Below are positions 57,210-64,000 of a stretch of 64,000 bases of DNA, in pieces. The position numbers and the translations under genes are program-made. Below the pieces are notes generated by a model. That model saw nothing but the letters and a program-made list of their open reading frames with translations, made no database searches and was not told the DNA's origin. The number at the start of each line of letters is the position of its first letter. The first letter of the stretch is position 1. The stretch comes from Diospyros lotus (Eukaryota > Streptophyta > Magnoliopsida > Ericales > Ebenaceae): assembly GCF_014633365.1 (NCBI RefSeq), contig NC_068349.1, positions 31,386,753-31,450,752 of the forward strand. The letters are read 5' to 3'.

Positions 57210-57548
57210 AATAATATTTATTAATTAAGATATAAATTAAAAAATATAAAAAATATTCTATATTTTTATCATTTTCATATATTTATTAAATTTATTTAAC
57301 GATTTGATATTTTTCAAATATGCTTATCTTTCATTCCTCAAGATAAGCATATCTTGAATCTTACAGACAAAAAAAGAAAAAAAATTATACATATGTCCTC
57401 TATTGCATTTCAAAAAATTTAATAAATAGTTTGATAAAAATCATAGAATGTTTCCCGTCTTATCTTGACCGTTACATATGTTGGTCTGGAAAATATTCTA
57501 ATATTATATTAATATAACTTTATTTTACTCATTTTAATAAATATTACC
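57210..57548 (+). mobile_element. Tourist-like MITE, copy 3 of 3
   Basis: Flanked by TTA at 57,207-57,209 and 57,549-57,551. Ends AATAATATTTATTAA and inverse GGTAATATTTATTAA. Shares with copies 1 and 2 the AAGATAAGCATATCTTGAAT hairpin word, CATATGTCCTC and GTTTGATAAAAATC. Confidence 0.85.
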
Positions 57549-58210
57549 TTAATAGTATAAGTCACACAATCTTTGATAATATTAATCCCGCGACTAAGGG
57601 TCGAAAAAAGTCTTTTAGCTCGAGTTGATACTTCTATTTATTTCACTGTTAAATGGATTTAGGTAGAATTCACTCATAAAAGATAATTTAAAAGATGATG
57701 GTGTTTAAATCACATATAAATAATATAACAATTTAATAATTTAAGAATGATAGATAAATACAACATAACATTCACAACTCAGATGCAAATGCAAAATTTG
57801 TGGATGCATAGCATAGCATGGAGAATGCAACACATACATATTGCAGGGAGGGCCCAGATGATGAGATGGCATATGCTGAAATTTCTAGGGCTTCCTATTT
57901 TCCGGGAAAGTGAGAGAAAATCACGCCAATCACAATCACTCCATGGCCATGGATTGGAGCCTCCCCTTTCATCCTAGGTTTCCTACTTTCGTGTTTCTTT
58001 GTTTGTTGGTTTGTTTATACAATATTTTAAACTTCACCCCATTAATTTTTATGAATTCTCATAGGTGTAACCTCAAACTTGAGATTTTAAAATTTAAACT
58101 AATATTTTGGATTGAATTTCTAAGAGGTGACTAATATTTTGAATTTCTAACAGGTGACTAATAATATTTTGAATTAAAATTTATTTGAATGAAAAGACCG
58201 TGTATATACG
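57549..58210. other. Intergenic DNA, nothing recognised
   Basis: The short plus frames at 57,747-57,977 and 57,910-58,134 are unfamiliar and lack coding character. 58,120-58,180 has a small direct duplication around CTAATATTTTGAATTTC. Confidence 0.5.
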
Positions 58211-58220
58211 TATATGTAGA

Positions 58221-58389
58221 CAGTGGCGGAGCCACGTTTTGATCAGATGGGACCTTATCTCCAGCTGACTCTTTTTTATTTATTTTTATTTTTTATATAT
58301 ATTACTATAGATAATTATAATTTTTATAATTTGACCAGAGTTAAAATTATAATTTGGTTCAGACTAAAATTATTTCTTGGCTCCGCCAT
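58221..58389. mobile_element. Small MITE with GGCGGAGCCA ends and 10-bp target duplication
   Basis: TGGCGGAGCCA at 58,224-58,234 is repeated in inverse at 58,378-58,388. TATATGTAGA stands on both sides (58,211-58,220 and 58,390-58,399). A 10-bp duplication fits a Mutator-like non-autonomous element. The inside is AT-rich and non-coding; the 77-codon frame through it is not a gene. Confidence 0.7.
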
Positions 58390-58399
58390 TATATGTAGA

Positions 58400-58939
58400 T
58401 GTATATATTCTATTATATTTATTATTATAAAACCAAACACTAATATTGATATTTGAAACTTTATTAATAAATTGGTTCTTCAAAATATTTTTTATATATT
58501 TAAAATTTTAAATTAAAATTTAAACTCACAACTTCTAAACTATAATAAATAAGCATAAAAATAACTTTATCAAACAAATTATTATATAAAACGAGTTAGT
58601 CTACCAAATCATAACTTGATGCTAATGGTATCAATAAGACAAGTGTTATAGACCCAACACTCCAAACTCTATTCCTATTATTACATCTCTTTTTATTTCC
58701 CATCCCATCTGCTTTATTCTTTAATCCCAAATTTATATAAATTTTTTTAAAATTATTTTCTTTCTTCCCCACCACATTAACTTCTCTCTTTTCAAATTTT
58801 TGTTAAAATTTTTAAAAAATGAAATAATGTGGAAAACACATATTAAAAATTGAAAAAAAAAAAAAACAGAATAATGAAGTTATCATAGAGTCAAATTGAA
58901 CAATAAGAATATTAGGCCTAAACATTAGCCTAAAAAATA
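58400..58939. other. AT-rich intergenic DNA
   Basis: No recognisable gene or element edge. Confidence 0.5.
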
Positions 58940-59959
58940 AAAAATTGCAAAAGAGGGTATAAAAGAACTCTAAGGCCAACTAGTCAATGCTCATATTACA
59001 CCTACTCAAATAATGAAAAGTTGCAAATACATATAAAAGTGAGTATTTTTTGTAATAATTTGTCCTATATATACATACACATGCATAATATATAAGTGGC
59101 TCGGATTGACCCATCTTTTTTATACATATAATAAATACATATACATGAATTTTTCATCATTTATATATGGGTAAACTACACTCGCACTATTTATAATTTG
59201 AATCATTTATAAAGATATTTCGTGTAGTTTAAAAATAATTTTGGAGATTCTTATTATTTATATTTTTTTCTCACACACTCTCCCTGTTACTAATGCATGA
59301 CTTAAGTTGATGACTTACCATATATAAAAAAAAAGTTGATGAAAGACTAATTAAATTGAATTAAAACTAAATGATAAATAAAAACTTAAAAATTAAGAAA
59401 AAAATCAAGATAGTTAGTTAGAATGAATGGTGTTGGAAACGACGAGTATCCGGTGGAAACCATTAATTTTGGCCAAAAATCTCATTATTTCTAGTACCAT
59501 CACCAAAAATGACCATTAAGCAATTTTATTGGTTCTAGTTTTGGATTGAAATTGAACCCATCAATGGAATGCGTTGGATTTTTTTAGAATAGATTGAAGT
59601 GGGGTTCAATCTCATCATTATGGAAGCAATTAGTTCCATATGAAATCGCCCCCAAGAAACTCATTGTTTTTAGGGCCAATAATGGGTTTTAGGAATTTGG
59701 AACTAAAATCTAATCAAAAGAGAAAGAAAGAAAAGAATGAGAGAAAGAAAAACAAGAATAAAAAACAACAATAACTAAGAAGACGAGACTTATTATCTAT
59801 AACCCACCACAACGCTGCCACTGTCAACCAATTTTATCGCTTCCTCCAATGTTGAAACCAACCTAGATGGGTTTGAAAATCTTAAATGGACCTAAATCTA
59901 TTGGGGTTCATTTCCTTCCGTATGAGATTTGGAATCACCTAGAATGAAATGAACCCATA

Positions 59960-61940
59960 TTTTGCTTTTTTTAAATGAGTATAAGGAAATCTAGTCTTCT
60001 CCTTTGATGGTTTCAAGACAATGATAAAGAGTAATAATGGATGGTGGAGTATAAGAGGTAGGGATCACACATTTGGCAATAAAAACCTATGACATCATAG
60101 AACTGTAAGGGTAGTATAAAGTATTAGTAGAGGTTAAACAAAGATGATAATGATGGCCAACGATAAAAAAGACATAATAGGGTCTTGTAGCATTGGAGGC
60201 TATGGCAGTAACTAAGGTTTCAATAGTGAAAGCTTAAAAATTGAAAAAAAAAAAAAAATCTTTCTCTATCTCTTTGTCTAATGTAAAACCTATTAGTTGA
60301 AAGAACGATTCAACTCGCTAGAACCCATTTTTTTGGTGATAGTTCTAGTGTTACCTTTTTTAATTTTTGATTTTTATTCTTATTAAATTTTAGTTAACTT
60401 AACTTAATTTATGTTTATCTTGGTCTAATTAACAAAGTTAGTAATATAAGATATTTTTCTATACAAACTAAACCACAAGAAATTTTGGAGTCATTTCTAA
60501 ACTAAATATGGTCTCTATGTAAATGACCTAAGTTATAAAGAGTTTTGAGTGTAATTTGCCATCTCTATATATAAATATATATATATACATACATATATAT
60601 ATAAACATATTATATATCTATACTCAACCATAGCATTAATTAAGGGTGTTCAAATTTGGCTCTAAACCAAAAAATGTAGTTTAGTAAAAAGTTGATAAGT
60701 GCCACCGTAATATTTGGCTCAAAAAATTTGAAAAATTGATTTTTGATCTGGCTTAGTATAATTTAGTCCTGATTTTGAATCGAAGACCAAATAATTTGTA
60801 TACACACACACCATATAGTATGCATACAATAATATATTGTATGCATACTATATACTAGGACATAAGTATATTGTAGGCAACATATAATATATATATATAT
60901 ATAAGATACAACATATTATATGTGTAATAGTCGAGATTTTTAAGATAATTTAAAAAATAAGATTTATTATTTTTCAAAGAACAAAAGTGGGCTTAATAGC
61001 AATTTCTTATGATTTAAAGGCATTATGGTAATATTATAAGGGTTTGAGACCCTTCTTAGTATGAGCCAAGGTTATTTTGGTAACTTGCTAAAATGTTTCA
61101 TTGAAGTAATTTTTCAAATTGTGGGACCCTAGTATAATTTTTCTAATATCATTAGGGATTTTAGCATAATTCTTAGAAATTTTAAGAGTTAAGTGAAAGC
61201 TTAAGTTGCAGTGGATGTTGAATTATTTATAGAAGTCATAGTATAATATATAAAAGTAAAGGGTTGAAAAGAAAGGGTTAAATTGGAATTAACTAAAGTA
61301 AAGAGTCAAAGTATAATTTTTCAAAAATATGCAACTTGTGGTGTGACTTGCCACGCTCCCACATTACTAGTGCCAAATCCTAGGATTTAGCCCGAGGTTG
61401 AAAAAAGAAAGAAAAAATTGAAAGACATCTAAGGATTTAGGCAATTGAGTGATAGGTGGGAGCACTTGATCTAGGATTTTCTTTACAAAATTAAATTAGA
61501 TTCTTGCTTGATCGAGGAGGTTGTAGAGGTCATTGTTAGGATTTGGTAAAGACTTTTTCTTTCTAGGTGTAGGAGGGTTCGATTGAGACAAAAATTGAGT
61601 GTTTTAGGTGTAGTTTGGTAATTTTAGGGTTCGAGATTTCTTTTTTCTAGAAATTGATGGTTTAAGGAGAAAAAAGAAAGAAAGAAAGGAATGGATTGAG
61701 TGTTTCAAAGAGTATTTTGGTGGAGTTTTGAGTTATTTGATGACTCGGCCAAAACTTGACCATTATTGAAGTTTTAAACCAATCTGACAACTGGTTTGAC
61801 GATTATAGTATCGATGGAGTTGGAAAGAGAAAAAAGAAAAAAGAAAAGGAAAAAAAAAGAAGATAAGGAAATAAGAAGAAATAGTTGCATGGAAACCAAT
61901 TAGAAATGAGAATACAATTGAAAGCAATATAGTCGGGTAT
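59960..61940. other. Part of the right arm without a partner; possible LTR start at 60,923
   Basis: TGTAATAGTCGAGATTTTTA at 60,923 followed by AAAATAAGATTTATTATTTTT and AAAGTGGGCTTAATAG is the style of a Ty3 LTR start (as in TGTAACATCCC elements). I could not find its right end. 60,560-60,900 is rich in TATATA and CATACA. No gene. The 63-codon Lys-rich frame at 61,968-62,159 is low-complexity. Confidence 0.4.
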
Positions 61941-62539
61941 GTGAATCACACGTGCTAAGGTGAGGGGTTGGGAGCACGTGTAAATGTCAAAGTGAGAAAA
62001 AAAAAAAGAAGAAAGAAAAAAATAAATTTAAAAATAAGCAAAATTATAAAAAAATTGAAAAAGGTATTTAGAAGAATATTAGGCCTTCGAAAAGATTTCA
62101 AGGCTGAAAAAAATGTTTTTTGGGCACATCATGATCACAAACAAAGAAGTTTAAAATAAATACTAACATAAATATTTTATTTAATTTTTTAAAAAATAAT
62201 TAATATATAAGATATAAATATTTTATTTGTATACCCGATATAAAAATATATGATTGTGTAGCATTATGTTAATAATATTTGATAAAATATGAAAAATGGT
62301 CGTGAAAGTGTTAGTTATTATTTTTTAAATGTTTCATGTTAATATGTAATTATGGTATAATTAATGTTGAAGCATTTATTTGTGTCATGAATTTCATGTA
62401 AAAATGTTTTGAAATATATATAAAAAATATTTTTAGACTAAAAAAATAATTTATATGTAAATTAAGTCTAATTTTTAATTAAAGTCGAAACAAACCAACC
62501 TTAATGTTTTAGAAAAAAGATATTTTAGTTATAAGTGGA

Positions 62540-62896
62540 AGCTGGCTTTTCCACAGTTGACTGCAAAGGCTAGTCCTGGACTGGGCTCTGATTGGCGGAC
62601 GCCAAACACCCCATTCCAATCCAGTTGAACGCGTCACTGGCGCACGTCACCGTCTCAGCCAGTCACCACCTTCCTTGACTTTTTACCTACCTAGCCAGTA
62701 AACTCACCGGCCAAGCCGGTCCCACCGCCCCATCCCCACATTTCAAAAATCCTACTCTCATTTACACTGCATTTCGCACGTATTTCAACGCCATCTGCAT
62801 TCCATTTTCATCTCTCCCCAGTCCCCCCCAACGCTCCTCCCCTGCTCCCCGAACCAAAATCATTTCATTTGCATTTCAATTTCAATTTCGAGACGT

Positions 62897-62934
<38 letters not shown>

Positions 62935-63180
62935 ATCTAGACGCCATTTCTCTCTCGCCTCGGCTGCTCTCCTCGTCCGTATCCATCGTTGTCGAGTGAA
63001 TTTGGATAATGGGGTTGGGCCTTTGCTTCCGATTTTCGTCGCGATCTCCTCGGATTTATCTCTCTACAACTCCATAAACTGGCCCTTTTTCATTCTCTTT
63101 ACAGATCTGTGAACACCGAACTCTCTCTCTCTCTCTCTCTCTAGGGTGCTGAATCTACTTCAGGCCTGTCTTCTTAGTCG
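62540..63180 (+). promoter_or_regulatory. Promoter and untranslated first exon of the right-edge gene
   Basis: A CpG-containing, GC-richer upstream block (ATTGGCGGACGCC, ACCGTCTCAGCC, CACCGGCCAAGCCGGTCCCACC) precedes CT16 at 62,899-62,930, a TGTATATCTA box at about 62,930, and a pyrimidine-rich leader with a second CT tract (63,121-63,142). The leader ends at a splice donor, TCG|GTGAGTTTCTG, at 63,180/63,181. No start codon with a long frame occurs, so the first exon is most likely untranslated, as in many constitutively expressed plant genes with leader introns. Conservation with the inverted copy at 13.3-14.1 kb, donor included, supports the model. Confidence 0.7.
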
Positions 63181-63994
63181 GTGAGTTTCTGCTCTTCTTC
63201 TTTAGCTGTTCTAGTTGTGTTTGTAGCTTTTGATGCATATTCGTGCTGCGATTGTTTGATTTCTATTTGTTGCTTTGAACTCGATAAATTTGTGCATTTC
63301 GTTTGTGATGTAGTTATTCAAGATTTGTTTTTGATGTGAAATCGTGTAAAACGAAACCGCCTTTGGGAGATCTTATGCTGCTGTAGATGCGATTCTGTGC
63401 TTTGATTGGACTCGGGGGAACCTGCATGCTGTGGGAAGGGATTGTGTTTTTTTCTGCAGTTCGTTAACGTTCGAAAGAAAAGAAGAAAAAAGATAAAATT
63501 TATGGACGTGTTGAATATAATATCTAGGGGGATCGAAGAATTTGGTTCTTGGGTTACAACTGGAATCTAATATCTATGATTAGAAATTTCTCACGCCTTT
63601 TCTTTTATCTGCTCTTTCTGGAAGCTAAAAACATAATTATTTTAAAAATTGATATTCGGGGGCTTGACCCTGTTAAGTTATGGACATACTAGTGTGTGTG
63701 TAATCTTGAACTAGCTGATCTCCGTAATGAATTTGTAGTCTACTTTGTTTTTAGGGACCGTAGTTATTGTCTTAAGATTGATGTTGGTAGTAGATGTTGG
63801 ATATTCAAGTGATTTCTTAGGCAACTTGTTAGATTAGGACCAATTTCTTTGTTTTAGCTTTATTGCTTCATTTGAATTGGCATCCTGTATCTAGATCTAC
63901 AAAAATTGGATAGCTGGGTTCTGCAGTTAGATTGAGTTGTATATTTCTGGTATATGGTCAATTAATGACAGCATCTGTTGTGGTTGAATTGCAG
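63181..63994 (+). other. Leader intron of the right-edge gene
   Basis: From GTGAGTTTCTG to TTGAATTGCAG, 814 bp, T-rich like plant introns, with exon 2 starting at 63,995 (CTACTG). The first 156 bp are shared with the left arm. The protein-coding part is outside the window, so the gene cannot be named. Confidence 0.6.
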
Positions 63995-64000
63995 CTACTG
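63995..64000 (+). other. Start of exon 2, cut by the window end
   Basis: Six bases (CTACTG) after a consensus GCAG acceptor. The coding sequence presumably starts beyond the window. Confidence 0.45.

Larger units (their letters stand above)
58940..63336 (+). repeat. Right arm of inverted segmental duplication
   Basis: Reverse-complement counterpart of 13,311-18,060, in the same order of blocks. It lacks the copia LTR found in the left arm, and contains 59,960-61,940, which has no visible partner at the left. Since this arm joins directly to a leader intron that continues to 64,000 with an acceptor, it is the better candidate for the original locus. Confidence 0.85.

Overview
This is nuclear DNA of a flowering plant, most likely a eudicot. 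It is AT-rich, has no dense coding and no bacterial-style operons, contains plant-type GT-AG introns, and nearly all recognisable sequence is transposable-element debris (Ty3 Tat-lineage, Ty1/copia, solo LTRs, CACTA ends, Tourist-like MITEs). I see no complete intact protein-coding gene. The only likely host gene is at the right edge, where a promoter, an untranslated first exon and an 814-bp leader intron are present and the coding part lies beyond base 64,000.

Layout. 1-13.3 kb: AT-rich intergenic DNA with a tandem AT-rich satellite (1.4-3.0 kb), an LTR-like element with inverted ends (5.6-6.9 kb), a small MITE (8.2 kb), a long foldback (9.9-11.6 kb) whose left arm is split by a second MITE, and an unrecognised GC-richer segment (11.6-13.3 kb). 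13.3-18.1 kb: left arm of an inverted segmental duplication carrying a reverse-oriented copy of the right-edge promoter and leader. 18-29 kb: a solo LTR (20.0-22.1 kb) and several LTRs of one copia family, one followed by a primer site and a decayed gag. 29.3-43.5 kb: two related minus-oriented LTR-like repeats enclosing a nest of a solo LTR, a decayed Tat extra-ORF gene, a copia LTR, two CACTA ends, another solo LTR and a degenerate 47-bp tandem array. 43.8-54.9 kb: an 11.1-kb Tat-lineage Ty3 element with both LTRs, a perfect 5-bp target duplication, PBS, decayed pol, an 88-bp tandem array and antisense extra ORFs; it lacks gag. 55-58.9 kb: MITEs and simple repeats. 58.9-63.3 kb: right arm of the inverted duplication, ending in the host gene's promoter.

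How the parts relate. The host gene's 5' end was copied in inverted orientation about 49 kb away, and the interval is filled by nested insertions. The least explained coding matter is the extra ORF family of the Tat elements: an N-terminal domain resembling the 'putative gypsy type transposon' family, then a short intron, then a coiled coil. It occurs antisense to pol in the 43.8-54.9 kb element and again, decayed, at 32.8-34.3 kb. Family assignments are from recognition of motifs in translated frames, with no database search behind them. Boundaries with matching target duplications are firm; others are approximate.
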